This document shows, piece by piece, positions 21,286 to 30,213 of a stretch of DNA of 64,000 bases (positions are counted from its first letter, which is position 1; every line of letters begins with the position of its first letter). A model generated the notes under the pieces. That model did no database searches and was not told where the DNA came from. It saw nothing but the letters and a program-made list of their open reading frames with translations. The stretch comes from Prosthecodimorpha hirschii (GTDB lineage: Bacteria; Pseudomonadota; Alphaproteobacteria; Rhizobiales; Ancalomicrobiaceae). The translations under genes and the position numbers were made by a program. The stretch is taken from contig NZ_LJYW01000001.1 in NCBI RefSeq assembly GCF_001305515.1, positions 854,307 to 918,306 of the forward strand, given 5' to 3'.

Positions 21286-23037
21286 TCAATTGGAGGCGAG
21301 CGTCGCCGGCGCCAGATCGAAGCGCGGCGGCACGTTGAGCATCGGCGCGATGCGCTTGACGATCGCCGCCACCGTCGGGGCGGCGTTCAGACCCGCGGTC
21401 GCCGCGCCGATCTCCTTCTCGGCCTTCGGCTCGTCGAGGACCGCCAGCACGACATATTGCGGGTCGTCGATCGGGAAGGCGGCGAGATAGGAGTTGAACC
21501 GCTTGTTCGAGGCGTAGCGGCCGTTCTCGATCTTTTCCGCCGTGCCGGTCTTGCCGCCGACCCGGTAGCCGGCCACGTCGGCGCGTGTCCCGGAACCGAT
21601 CTGGCCGTTGAGCTTGAAGAGATATTTCATCTTCTCGCTGGTCTCGGGCTTGACCACCTGCACCGCCAGGGCATCGGCCTCGGCGCGGCTGCGGACGAAG
21701 AAGGTCGGTGGGATCATCTTGCCGCCGTTCATCAGCGGGATGGTGGCGGCCGCCGTGTGCATCGGCGAGACCGAGATGCCGTGACCGAAGGACTGGGTCG
21801 CCGAGGACACTTCCGAGAGCCGCTTCGGCCAGAGCGGCAGCGCCACCTCGGGCAGTTCGGTCTTGATCTTGGAGTGGAAGCCGATCTTGGTGAAGAAGTC
21901 GTACTGGCCTTGCGGACCGACCTTCAGGGCCATCCGGGCGGAGCCGATATTCGACGAATAGATGAAGATCTCCGGCACGCTCAGAATGCGATTCTTGCCG
22001 TGGAAGTCGGAGATGCGCTGCCCGCCGAAGGCCAGGCCGCCGCGCGCGTCGAAGCTGTCGTTGAGGCTGACGCGGCCGGAATCCAGCGCCATCGCCGAGT
22101 TGAAGGTCTTGAACACCGAGCCCATCTCGAAGACGCCGGCGGTGGCCCGGTTCATCCGGTCCTTCTCCAGCGCCTCGGCCGGATTGTTCGGGTCGTAGTC
22201 GGGCAGCGACGACATGGCGATGACCTCGCCGGTATGCACGTCGAGCACGATGCCGACGGCCGCCACCGCATGGAAGCGCTCCTTGGCGGCCGCGATTTCG
22301 TCGCGCACCACATGCTGGACACGCAGGTCGAGCGACAGCTTGCGCGCCTTCAGGCCGCGGTCGGCGACGATGCCGAGCTTGTGCAGCTCGTTCAGGTTCA
22401 TCTCGTCGTCGATATACTTCTCGATGCCGGCAATGCCCTGGTTGTCGACATTGACGTGGCCGACGACGTGGCTGGCCATGCCGCCACCGGGATAGAAGCG
22501 CTTGTTCTCGTCGAGGAAGCCGATGCCCGGAATGCCGAGCCGGTGGATGCGGAAGCGCTGCTCCGGGGTGATCTCGCGCTTCAGCCAGACGAAGCCGGCG
22601 CCGCTCTTCAGCTTGTGGCGCACCGACGGTTCGCGCATGTCCGGCAGCACGCTCGACAGGGCCTCGATCGCCTCGTCCACGTCGAGGATGCGGCGCGGCT
22701 CGGCGAACAGCGAGGAAGTCTTGATGTCGGTCGCCAGCACTTCGCCGTTGCGGTCGAGCAGATCCGGGCGCGGCGAGGATTGCACGATCGCGGCGCCGAG
22801 AGTGTTGCTGTGCTCCGGCCCCTTCAGGCCGAGATAGACCAGCTTGCCGGCGATGGCGCCGTAGATCGCCACGAAGCCGAGCATCGCCACCTTGACGCGG
22901 GTCCGCCCGGCCGCGGCGGCCGAGCGTCGGGTCTTGCCGCGGGCGGGCGCCTGGGTCGGCGCGCTGGTCTCCTCGGCGGCCGGCCCGCGGTGAAAGTCGG
23001 TGGCGAACGCGTCCATCGTGGTGCTCACGGTCGTCAC
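21286..23037 (-). CDS. ftsI: Septal peptidoglycan transpeptidase FtsI (PBP3)
   Basis: This 583-residue class B penicillin-binding protein cross-links septal peptidoglycan together with FtsW. It has a cytoplasmic tail, one membrane segment (about 50-72), a pedestal domain, and a transpeptidase domain with S307-VFK, SSN (361-363) and KTGT (496-499) as the three active-site motifs. The start is uncertain: the frame opens with GTG at 23037 directly after a GGGA, while GTG at 23028 has GGGAG at better spacing (8 nt) and ATG at 23016 is also in frame. It begins 6 nt past the ftsL stop. Confidence 0.96.
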   Translation of the reverse strand: MTTVSTTMDAFATDFHRGPAAEETSAPTQAPARGKTRRSAAAAGRTRVKVAMLGFVAIYGAIAGKLVYLGLKGPEHSNTLGAAIVQSSPRPDLLDRNGEVLATDIKTSSLFAEPRRILDVDEAIEALSSVLPDMREPSVRHKLKSGAGFVWLKREITPEQRFRIHRLGIPGIGFLDENKRFYPGGGMASHVVGHVNVDNQGIAGIEKYIDDEMNLNELHKLGIVADRGLKARKLSLDLRVQHVVRDEIAAAKERFHAVAAVGIVLDVHTGEVIAMSSLPDYDPNNPAEALEKDRMNRATAGVFEMGSVFKTFNSAMALDSGRVSLNDSFDARGGLAFGGQRISDFHGKNRILSVPEIFIYSSNIGSARMALKVGPQGQYDFFTKIGFHSKIKTELPEVALPLWPKRLSEVSSATQSFGHGISVSPMHTAAATIPLMNGGKMIPPTFFVRSRAEADALAVQVVKPETSEKMKYLFKLNGQIGSGTRADVAGYRVGGKTGTAEKIENGRYASNKRFNSYLAAFPIDDPQYVVLAVLDEPKAEKEIGAATAGLNAAPTVAAIVKRIAPMLNVPPRFDLAPATLASN

Positions 23038-23043
23038 TCCCGC

Positions 23044-23511
23044 CTATCGGATGATGGTGTTCAGGAGATCGTTCGGCTTCGGATCGACCCCCTTCGGTTC
23101 GGGCTTGTCCGTCTTGCCGACCCGATCGGTCGACTTCCTGATCGTGCCGGTATGCTCGATCGGCTTGACGCCGGCGAAGAGGCGCTCCGGACCCTTGCCG
23201 CCAGCCGTGCCGCCGTCGGGCATGACCTGCCGGAACGGGATGTCGTCGAGCGTCGCGACCTGGTTCGGGTCGAGCGGCTCCAGCTCCAGATAGGTGTGGT
23301 AGCGGTCGGCCATCTCCTGCAGCCGCTTGGGCTGGTTCAGGAGGCTCCACTCGGCCCGAAGCGTCGCGATCGCCTCGCGTTCCTGCTGGATCTGCCGGCT
23401 CAGCTGGGCGACGCGCGTGGTGGCGTGCTCGGCCTCGTATTTCAGGAAGTAGACCACGCCGGCGCCGGCCATCATGCCGCCGATCAGGATGATGTTGACC
23501 GTCCGCATCAT
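23044..23511 (-). CDS. ftsL: Cell division protein FtsL
   Basis: This 155-residue small bitopic divisome protein forms the FtsQLB complex in other bacteria. A single N-terminal membrane segment (about 5-23) is followed by a predicted coiled coil (about 28-75, with [19 protein letters not shown]) and a charged, Pro/Lys-rich tail. The start overlaps the rsmH stop as ATGA (23511-23508). The C-terminal tail is longer than in E. coli FtsL (121 residues), as is common in alphaproteobacteria. Position between rsmH and ftsI supports the call. Confidence 0.9.
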   Translation of the reverse strand: MMRTVNIILIGGMMAGAGVVYFLKYEAEHATTRVAQLSRQIQQEREAIATLRAEWSLLNQPKRLQEMADRYHTYLELEPLDPNQVATLDDIPFRQVMPDGGTAGGKGPERLFAGVKPIEHTGTIRKSTDRVGKTDKPEPKGVDPKPNDLLNTIIR

Positions 23512-24599
23512 GCGCGTGCCCTCCCCCGCCGCGGCGCCGGATCCGGCACGCCGAGCGCTTCTGCGTCGATGGCGCGGCGCACCGGCGCGCCGGTGCGCCG
23601 CGCGGCCCGCAGCTTGGCCGAGCGCGCGCGCGGGTTGACCGCCGTCTCGGCCTCGCCCGGCTCGACCGCCCCCTTGGCAATCATCACGAAGGTCGGATCC
23701 GGCACGGCCGTCTCGGGCGCGTGGCGCGAGCCGCCGGCCCGCTCCCGGCTGCGGTCGGCCAGGAAGCGCTTGACGATGCGGTCCTCGAGCGAATGGAACG
23801 AGACGACCACCAGCCGGCCGCCCTCGGCCAGCACCGCCTCGGCCGCGCCGAGCGCGCGGGCCAGTTCGTCGAGTTCGCCGTTCACATGGATGCGCAGGGC
23901 CTGGAAGGTGCGCGTTGCCGGATGGATCTCGTGCGGCTTCTTGGCCCGCCCGAGCACCGCCTCGCACAGATCGGCGAGCTCGCGCGTGCGCTCGAACGGC
24001 CGTTCGGCGCGGCGGCGCACGATGGCGCGCGCGATCGGCCCGGACTTGCGCTCCTCGCCATAGACCCAGAGGATGCGGGCGATCTCGATTTCCTCGGCCG
24101 TGTTGACGATGTCGGCCGCGCTCGGCCCGTCGCCGCCCATGCGCATGTCGAGCGGCCCGTCGAAACGGAACGAGAAGCCGCGTTCGGCCTCGTCGAACTG
24201 CATCGAGGAGACGCCGATGTCGAGCACGACGCCGTCGACGGTCTCCCGTCCGGCCGCCCGGACATGGGCATCGAGATCACCGAAGCGCCCCTCGACCAGC
24301 GTCAGACGTCCTTCGGCCGCCTCGGCCAGGGCCTGGCCGGCGCGGATCGCGGTAGGGTCGCGGTCGACGGCGATGACGGAAGCGCCGGCGCCCAGGATGG
24401 CGCGGGTGTAGCCGCCGGCGCCGAAGGTGCCGTCGAGATGCACCTCGCCGGGCCGCGGCGCCAGATGGGCGATCACCTCGGCGAGCATCACCGGGCGGTG
24501 GCGCGGATCGGGCGCGAAGGGGCCGGCATCCGGCAGGCCCATGGCGGTCGGCAGGGCCGGGAGGACGGGCGCGGTGCCATCGTCGGCGGCGCGGCTCAT
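23508..24599 (-). CDS. rsmH: 16S rRNA (cytosine1402-N4)-methyltransferase RsmH
   Basis: This 363-residue SAM-dependent enzyme (MraW) methylates N4 of C1402 in the ribosomal P site. The motifs HRPVMLAEV, the SAM loop [14 protein letters not shown] (56-69), [19 protein letters not shown] and [15 protein letters not shown] are all family hallmarks. The start [11 protein letters not shown] at 24599 overlaps the mraZ stop as ATGA; the N-terminal ~30 residues are a non-conserved extension. The long frame upstream covers mraZ in another frame and is ignored. Confidence 0.97.
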   Translation of the reverse strand: MSRAADDGTAPVLPALPTAMGLPDAGPFAPDPRHRPVMLAEVIAHLAPRPGEVHLDGTFGAGGYTRAILGAGASVIAVDRDPTAIRAGQALAEAAEGRLTLVEGRFGDLDAHVRAAGRETVDGVVLDIGVSSMQFDEAERGFSFRFDGPLDMRMGGDGPSAADIVNTAEEIEIARILWVYGEERKSGPIARAIVRRRAERPFERTRELADLCEAVLGRAKKPHEIHPATRTFQALRIHVNGELDELARALGAAEAVLAEGGRLVVVSFHSLEDRIVKRFLADRSRERAGGSRHAPETAVPDPTFVMIAKGAVEPGEAETAVNPRARSAKLRAARRTGAPVRRAIDAEALGVPDPAPRRGRARA

Positions 24600-25048
24600 G
24601 TCCGCACCTCGCGTCCGCGCGCCAGCAGCTCCGCGGCTGCGGCTCGCGCCTTGGCTTCGAAGGCCTTGAAGGCTTCTGGTGCCCAGAACTGGAATTTCTG
24701 GCCGAGCCCGACGAAGACGATCTCGTCCGTGATGCCGGCGGCCTCGCGGATCCAGTCCGGCACCACGATGCGCCCCTCCCCGTCGATCGACAGCGTATCG
24801 CCCGCCCCCATCAGGGTGGCGGCAAGATGCAGATGCTCCGGCGAGAAGCCGTCGTAGCCGGAGACCGCGGCATCGATCTGCGCGATCAGCGCGTTGCCGC
24901 CGGCCTCCACGGCCGGTTCCCACAAGGCGCGCACGCAGAAGAGCCCTTCGAAGCCGTCGTGAGCCAGCACGGCACGGAACGGCGCCGGGATCGAAACGCG
25001 ACCCTTCGCGTCGATCTTCTTCGGGTGCCGGCCGAGAAACCGCTCCAT
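24596..25048 (-). CDS. mraZ: Transcriptional regulator MraZ
   Basis: This 150-residue DNA-binding protein of the AbrB/SpoVT fold is the first gene of the dcw cluster. Two tandem copies of the DxKGR-type motif are visible: [16 protein letters not shown] near the N-terminus and [17 protein letters not shown] in the second half. MraZ in E. coli and mollicutes binds TGGG-type direct repeats upstream of its own gene; a matching array lies at 25241-25290. The start [13 protein letters not shown] at 25048 is chosen because family members begin this way; an in-frame ATG at 25069 is possible. Confidence 0.95.
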   Translation of the reverse strand: MERFLGRHPKKIDAKGRVSIPAPFRAVLAHDGFEGLFCVRALWEPAVEAGGNALIAQIDAAVSGYDGFSPEHLHLAATLMGAGDTLSIDGEGRIVVPDWIREAAGITDEIVFVGLGQKFQFWAPEAFKAFEAKARAAAAELLARGREVRT

Positions 25049-25240
25049 GCCCTGACCCGCACCGCCCATCCCGAAGGCCCTGCCTCATGACACAGCCCCA
25101 GCTTCGACATGCCGACGGGCGGCTCAGCCCCTCGACCCTCCCCGCAGACCGCGAAACCGCCATCGGACAACGATCCGCAGCGACCCGTCTGGCCGCGAAC
25201 GGCCTCGGCGGGTTCGACGGGCTGCCCTGCAACGCGCGAA

Positions 25241-25290
25241 CGGGATAATTTGGGATAGCATGGGATGGCATGGGGGTCAATGGAATCAGC
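25241..25290 (-). promoter_or_regulatory. Candidate mraZ promoter overlapped by a TGGG decamer array (MraZ box)
   Basis: On the plus strand the decamers CGGGATAATT, TGGGATAGCA, TGGGATGGCA, TGGGGGTCAA and TGGAATCAGC lie head to tail with exact 10-bp spacing. The three central ones fit the TGGG-N6 pattern known for MraZ boxes. On the minus strand TTGACC (25280-25275), a 17-nt spacer and TATCCC (25257-25252) make a sigma-70-like promoter. The spacer consists of these repeats, so MraZ bound here would block RNA polymerase. A GANTC site (GAATC, 25283-25287) lies at the upstream edge. The leader to mraZ would be about 197 nt. Binding and promoter function are inferred. Confidence 0.7.
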
Positions 25291-25444
25291 CGGTACGCAT
25301 AGCCCCTATTGACGCCCGATCAAGGTTAACATTCCGTCCACGCCGACGGCACAAAGCGCTTGATCCGATTAGGAATCCGGCAAGATTTGTGGCGATCGCC
25401 GCCGCCCCGGCGCGCCGCCGCGGCTGCCGTGCCGCAGCCCCGCG

Positions 25445-26701
25445 CTACCAGGTCCAGAGGCTGGAAATCGGCACGGCGGTCAGCCTTTCGCCGAACGGAA
25501 TGACCCGATCATGGTCGAACAGCACCAGCCCGCGCAGGAACCGGTCGCCAGCCGCCTCCTGCAACTTGCGCAGGCCTTTGAAATCGTCGTCCCGCACGGT
25601 TGCCGACGCCTTGACTTCGATGCCGACCAGCCGGCCGCGGCGGTCCTCGATGACGAGATCGACCTCGTCTCCGTCGCGGGTCCTGAAATGCGAGAAGCTC
25701 AGGCGGCGGAAGGACCAGGCGGCGAGCTTCAGGATTTCGGAATAGACGAAGCTCTCCAGCACCGCCCCGAAGGCTGTCCGGTTGGCCGCGATCAGATCGC
25801 CGTCGAGGCCGCGGAGCGCCGCGAGCAGGCCGCTGTCCAGGAAGTGCAGTTTCGGCGACTTGACCAGGCGCGACAGCCGGTTCGACGACCAGGGCACGAG
25901 GCTGCGGACCAGGAACAGCCGCTCCAGGATGCCGACATATTTCTGCGCCGTGACCGACGAGAGCCCGAGCGCGGCGCCGTAGCTGGCATGATTGACGAGT
26001 TGACCGGCATGCTCGGCGAGCACGGCGAGAAGCCGCGGCAGCCGTTCGAGTTGATCGATCCGGGCGATGTCGCGCACGTCGCGGTCGAGGATGAGGGCGA
26101 CATAGTCCTCCAGCCAGACCCGGCGACGTTCCGGCGAGCGCCGGCGCACCGCCTCGGGATAGCCGCCAGCCAGCACGCAGTCGACAAGTGCGTCGCCGGT
26201 CACCGTTCCGTCGGCCGACCAGACGGTCTCACCGCCGAAGACAAGGTCGAGGAAGCGGCCCGGCGCCTCGCGCAGTTCGGCCTGGGCGAAAGGCAGCAGC
26301 GGCACCACGGCCATGCGCCCGGCCAGGGAGTCCGCCACGGCCGGCACCGTCGCGAGGTTGGCCGATCCGGTCAGCAGGAAGCGGCCCGGTGCGGGATCGC
26401 GGTCGACGGCTTCCTTGATCGCCAGGATAAGGTCCGGCGCCCGCTGGATTTCGTCGATGGCGGCCCGATCCAGGCCGCGCAGAAAGCCGACCGGATCGGC
26501 GCGGGCCGCCGCCAGGGTGCCGATATCGTCGAGGGTCAGATAGGTCCGCTCGGGACCGGCCAGATGCCGGAGCAAGGTCGTCTTTCCGGCCTGGCGCGGC
26601 CCCGTCAGAAGGACCACGCGGGTATCCGCCATGGCCGTCTCGATGCGCGCGACGACACGACGCCGGATATAGCCGCCAGAGGGAGAGGTCGATGCACCCA
26701 T
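25445..26701 (-). CDS. AAA-family ATP-binding protein with DUF4143 domain
   Basis: This 418-residue protein has the P-loop GPRQAGKTT (34-42), the Walker B AIDEIQ (81-86) and the sensor-like LLTGSAN, typical of the AAA_14 family. The C-terminal DUF4143 part contains DGDEVDLVIEDR followed by GIEVKAS, which resembles a PD-(D/E)XK nuclease core. Biological function is unknown; such genes are scattered among bacteria and are often horizontally exchanged. The start MGASTSPSGGYIRRR is kept because the segment YIRRRVVARIETAMADTRVVL is the usual N-terminus. The start codon has no Shine-Dalgarno; a 22-bp repeat array begins 2 nt upstream. It lies divergently disposed from nothing: rnpB reads towards it on the same strand. 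Confidence 0.9.
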   Translation of the reverse strand: MGASTSPSGGYIRRRVVARIETAMADTRVVLLTGPRQAGKTTLLRHLAGPERTYLTLDDIGTLAAARADPVGFLRGLDRAAIDEIQRAPDLILAIKEAVDRDPAPGRFLLTGSANLATVPAVADSLAGRMAVVPLLPFAQAELREAPGRFLDLVFGGETVWSADGTVTGDALVDCVLAGGYPEAVRRRSPERRRVWLEDYVALILDRDVRDIARIDQLERLPRLLAVLAEHAGQLVNHASYGAALGLSSVTAQKYVGILERLFLVRSLVPWSSNRLSRLVKSPKLHFLDSGLLAALRGLDGDLIAANRTAFGAVLESFVYSEILKLAAWSFRRLSFSHFRTRDGDEVDLVIEDRRGRLVGIEVKASATVRDDDFKGLRKLQEAAGDRFLRGLVLFDHDRVIPFGERLTAVPISSLWTW

Positions 26702-26703
26702 GC

Positions 26704-26813
26704 GGCAGATTTTAAGCCTGCGCCTGGCTAATTTAAAGTGAACGGCCGGCAGATTTAAACTGAAACTCCGGCTGATTTAAAGCGACGGCCCGGCGGATCG
26801 AAAATCCACGGGC
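26704..26813. repeat. 22-bp tandem repeat array (five units) directly upstream of the DUF4143 ATPase
   Basis: Five contiguous 22-bp units start at 26704, 26726, 26748, 26770 and 26792. Units 2-4 share GGCWRATTTAAA, with the palindromic hexamer TTTAAA at exactly 22-bp intervals. Unit 1 has GGCAGATTTTAA and unit 5 is diverged (GGCGGATCGAAA); the remaining ~10 bases of each unit vary. On the coding strand of the ATPase the core reads TTTAAATCAGCC. The array ends 2 nt before the start codon, so it forms the leader or operator of that gene. It stands out by A/T content in a roughly 70% GC region. Confidence 0.85.
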
Positions 26814-26876
26814 GCGGCCGCGCGGGCCGGCCGGCCTTGCGGCGGGGGCGGCGGGCGTGCGGCCGGGTGGGGGAAA

Positions 26877-27276
26877 AGTGCCAGTCGGCCTATAAGCCGG
26901 GTTCTGTAAGGCCGGGGTTTCCCCCGACGCGGCGGCCATTCATCTGGGACGCCCGTTGCCGGACGCCTCGCGCAACCGACCCGGGCGACTGGTCCGGAAC
27001 GGACTGGGTCTCCGCCGAAGCGAAGAACCCGCGTCGCCCCTATTTGGTTTTGCTCCCGGTGGGGTTTGCCATGCCGGTCCCGTTGCCGGTCCCGCGGTGC
27101 GCTCTTACCGCACCTTTTCACCCTTGCCGCGGACGCATCCGCGGCGGTTCGTTCTCTGTGGCACTGTCCCTGGGGTCGCCCCCGCCGACCGTTAGTCGGC
27201 ACCGTTGTTCCGTGGAGCCCGGACTTTCCTCCCTCCCCCGCGAGGGGAAGAGCGGCCGCCCGGCCGACTGGCGGGT
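26877..27276 (-). ncRNA. rnpB: RNase P RNA (M1 RNA), bacterial type A
   Basis: This is the catalytic RNA of RNase P, which matures tRNA 5' ends. The conserved 5' element GAGGAAAGTCCGGGCTCC is at 27231-27214 and the 3' element ACAGAACCCGGCTTAT at 26907-26892, followed by AGGCC. The ends pair as helix P1: CCAGTCGGCC (27271-27262) with GGCCGACTGG (26890-26881). The length of about 400 nt fits. Exact ends are estimates within about 5 nt. It lies 27 nt after the P-type ATPase stop on the same strand, so its promoter may lie within the ATPase gene. No clear T-run terminator was seen. Confidence 0.95.
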
Positions 27277-27303
27277 CCTTCTCTCCCGAACCGCCGGTCC
27301 GGG

Positions 27304-30009
27304 TCAACCGCCAAATGGCACCAGCCGGCGCAGCACCGCCTTTTCGGCTTCGGCGACGAAGAACACCACGACGGCGACCGCCGCGATCGTCAGCACCTGG
27401 CGCCCGTCCAGCGCCGCCGTCCCGAACAGGGTCTGCAAGGGCGGCCAGGTCGTGAAGGCGATCTGCACGCCGATCAGCACCGCCGTGCCCAGGAGCGCGA
27501 GGCGGTTGCCCAGGAAGGCCTCGGCATTGAGCGAGGCGGCGGCCGGATGGCGGGCATTGAACAGGTAGGCGATCTCGGCGGCGACCAGCGCGTTGACCGC
27601 GACCGTGCGGGCGACCGCCAGATCGGCGCCCTGCGCCCGTTCCCAGAGAAAGAGCCCGGTCGAGGCCGCGCCCATCAGGGCCGAGACGAACAGGATGCGC
27701 CAGAGCAGCAGCGGCGTGACCAGCGGCGCCTTAGGGTCGCGCGGCGGCCGGCGCATCACGTCGGGCTCGGCCGGATCGAAGGCCAGCGACAGCGACAGCA
27801 GGCTCTCGGTGACCAGGTTGATCCAGAGCAGTTGCAGGGCGGTCATCGGCAGGTCGAAGCCGACCAGCACGGCGGCGATCAGCCCGATCGCCTCCGCGCC
27901 GTTGGTCGGCAGGATGTAGAGGATCGATTTCACGAGGTTGTCGGTGACCACGCGTCCGGCCCGGACCGCGCCGACGATGGTCGAGAAATCGTCGTCGGTG
28001 ATCACCATGGCGGCCGCCTGGCGGGCGACCTCGGTGCCCTTGGCGCCCATCGCGACGCCGACATCGGCCCGCTTCAGGGCCGGCGCGTCGTTGACCCCGT
28101 CGCCGGTCATGGCGACCACCTCGCCCTGCGCCTGCAGGGCCTCGACCAGGCGCAACTTGACCTCCGGCGTCGCCCGCGCGACCACGTCGGCCCCGGCCGC
28201 CGCCCGGGCGAATTCCTCCCGCGCCAGCCCGTCGAGCGCGGTACCCTCGATCACCGTCGCGTCGGCCGGCAGGCCGACCCGCAGCGCCACCGCGCGGGCG
28301 GTCGCGGCATGGTCGCCGGTGATCATCACCACCCGGATGCCGGCACGGCGCGCCGCCGCCACCGACGCGGCGCTCTCCGCGCGCTCCGGATCGCGCATGC
28401 CGGCGAGCCCCAGAAACACGAAGCCGCCGCGGTCGAGCCCCAGATCCGTCTCGCCGGGCTCCGATCCGCCGTCGATCCGCTCGGCGAGGGCGAGAATGCG
28501 CAGGCCCTTGGCGGCCATGTCGTCGAGCGCATCGAACCAGGCCTCGCGTCGGATCGGGCGCTCGGCGCCCCCGACCCGCTCGCGGTCGGCCAAGGCCAGC
28601 AGCCGCTCGGGCGCGCCCTTGACGATCACCCGGCGCATGCCGGACGGCTCGCGCAGCGCCACGATCATGATCCGCGCCGCCGGATCGAACGGCACCTGAT
28701 CCTCGCGCCGATGGTCGCGGCGCAAGGCCTCCGGATCGAGCCCGCTCTTCAGCGCCAGCGTGATCAGCGCGGCATCGACCGGATCGCCGAGCGCCGCATA
28801 GCGGCCGCCGCTCTCGTCCAGGCTGGCGTCGTTGCAAAGTGCCGCCGCGCGGATCAGGGCGGCCACCTCCTGGCTGTCGCTGTCGCCATGTTCGGCGGTC
28901 AGTTCGCCGACCGGCGCATAGCCGATGCCGCCGATCGCGATCCGATCGGAAGCGGTGACGATCCGCTCGGTGGTCATCTCGTTGACGGTCAGCGTGCCGG
29001 TCTTGTCGGTCGCGATCACCGTCACGGCGCCGAGCGCCTCGATCGCCGGCATGCGCCGGATGATCGCCCCGCGCGCCGCCATGCGCTCGACCCCGATCGC
29101 CAGCCCGACGGTGACGATCGCCGGCAGCCCCTCGGGGATCGCCGCCACGGCGAGCCCGACCGCCGCCATGAACATCTCGGCCGGCGGCATGGTGCCGCCG
29201 AGCCAGCCGACCAGGAACAAGAGCGCGGTCGCCGCCAGCACGATCGCGGTCAGCCAGCGGCCGAAGACCAGGAGCTTGCGGAAGAGCGGCGTGTCGAGCG
29301 CCTCGACGGTCTCGATCATCCGGCTGATGCGGCCGATCTCCGTCGCCGAACCGGTGGCGACGACCAGCCCGCGCGCCCGGCCGGTGACCGCGAAGGTGCC
29401 GGCATGCGCCATCGAATGCCGGTCGGACACGATCGCGCCATCCGCGGCCGGGTCGATAGCCTTGGCGACAGGGGCGGATTCGCCGGTCAGCGCCGCCTCC
29501 TCGGTGGAGAAGCGGACGGTCTCGATGAGGCGCAGATCGGCCGGGATGCGGTCGCCGGCCTCCACGGCGACGAGGTCGCCCGGCACCAGCGTCTCGGCCG
29601 GCACGATCCGCTCGCGCCCCGCGCGCACGACCCGCGCCTCCGCCGACAGCATCTGTCCGATCGCGGCCAGCGCCCGCTCCGCGCGCCCCTCCTGGACGAG
29701 CCCGATCGCCGCATTGGCGACCACCACGGCGAGGATCACCCCGGCGTCGAGCCCCTCCCCGATGGCCAGCGATACCGCCGCCGCCGCGACCAGAACCAGC
29801 ACCAGCACATCGCGAAACTGGCCGGCGACGCGCGCCGCCAGCGTCCGTCCGGCGGCCGGCTTCAGACGATTGGCGCCGAAGCGGGCGAGCCGGACGGCGG
29901 CCTCGGCCTCGTCGAGCCCACGGTCGCCGTCGGCTTCGAGGCGGCGGGCGGCCTCGGTCGGGGTGAGCCGGTGCCAGGGGGGAGCGGCGGAGAGGTCTTC
30001 GACCGGCAT
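27304..30009 (-). CDS. P-type II cation-transporting ATPase (Ca2+-type)
   Basis: This 901-residue membrane pump has all P-type hallmarks: TGES in the actuator domain (about 175), the phosphorylation motif DKTGTLT (about 332), KGAPE in the nucleotide domain and TGDGVNDAPAL (about 636). Ion-site segments resemble SERCA/PMR1 pumps: AIPEGLPA in M4, TNGAEAIG in M5 (N and E spaced as in SERCA) and LWINLVTE in M6, where SERCA has Asp. Ca2+ or Mn2+ export is the likeliest role, but specificity cannot be settled from sequence. It is divergent from the Kef-type antiporter across a 204-bp gap, which suggests joint control of cation balance. Confidence 0.9.
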   Translation of the reverse strand: MPVEDLSAAPPWHRLTPTEAARRLEADGDRGLDEAEAAVRLARFGANRLKPAAGRTLAARVAGQFRDVLVLVLVAAAAVSLAIGEGLDAGVILAVVVANAAIGLVQEGRAERALAAIGQMLSAEARVVRAGRERIVPAETLVPGDLVAVEAGDRIPADLRLIETVRFSTEEAALTGESAPVAKAIDPAADGAIVSDRHSMAHAGTFAVTGRARGLVVATGSATEIGRISRMIETVEALDTPLFRKLLVFGRWLTAIVLAATALLFLVGWLGGTMPPAEMFMAAVGLAVAAIPEGLPAIVTVGLAIGVERMAARGAIIRRMPAIEALGAVTVIATDKTGTLTVNEMTTERIVTASDRIAIGGIGYAPVGELTAEHGDSDSQEVAALIRAAALCNDASLDESGGRYAALGDPVDAALITLALKSGLDPEALRRDHRREDQVPFDPAARIMIVALREPSGMRRVIVKGAPERLLALADRERVGGAERPIRREAWFDALDDMAAKGLRILALAERIDGGSEPGETDLGLDRGGFVFLGLAGMRDPERAESAASVAAARRAGIRVVMITGDHAATARAVALRVGLPADATVIEGTALDGLAREEFARAAAGADVVARATPEVKLRLVEALQAQGEVVAMTGDGVNDAPALKRADVGVAMGAKGTEVARQAAAMVITDDDFSTIVGAVRAGRVVTDNLVKSILYILPTNGAEAIGLIAAVLVGFDLPMTALQLLWINLVTESLLSLSLAFDPAEPDVMRRPPRDPKAPLVTPLLLWRILFVSALMGAASTGLFLWERAQGADLAVARTVAVNALVAAEIAYLFNARHPAAASLNAEAFLGNRLALLGTAVLIGVQIAFTTWPPLQTLFGTAALDGRQVLTIAAVAVVVFFVAEAEKAVLRRLVPFGG

Positions 30010-30172
30010 TCATGACACCAAGCTGACGGAGAAGCCCCACCATCGCCCCCGCCGGCCGGCGGCGCCATCCGGAAGACCCCGTGGTCGGCGGGATCGTGCC
30101 CGCGGCGGGCGAAATGGCGCCCGACCGCATCCAAATCGATTGCATCCTGCCCGCAGCCCTTTCAATGCGCCC

Positions 30173-30199
30173 GTCCGAACTGCGAAACTCCGTTCGGAC
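30173..30199 (+). promoter_or_regulatory. Inverted repeat just upstream of the Kef gene ribosome binding site
   Basis: GTCCGAAC (30173-30180) and GTTCGGAC (30192-30199) are perfect 8-bp arms around an 11-nt loop. The repeat ends 5 nt before the GGAGA Shine-Dalgarno of the antiporter gene. It could be an mRNA hairpin affecting initiation or an operator in the divergent promoter region. Confidence 0.4.
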
Positions 30200-30213
30200 C
30201 CCTGGAGAATCGG

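Noticed and set aside
26704-26813. Possible CRISPR array
   Set aside because: Units are contiguous 22-mers with a short conserved core and no separate repeat/spacer structure; no cas genes are nearby.
26956-27195. Small frames within 26.88-27.28 kb
   Set aside because: They overlap the RNase P RNA gene, whose conserved elements and pairing ends account for the sequence.
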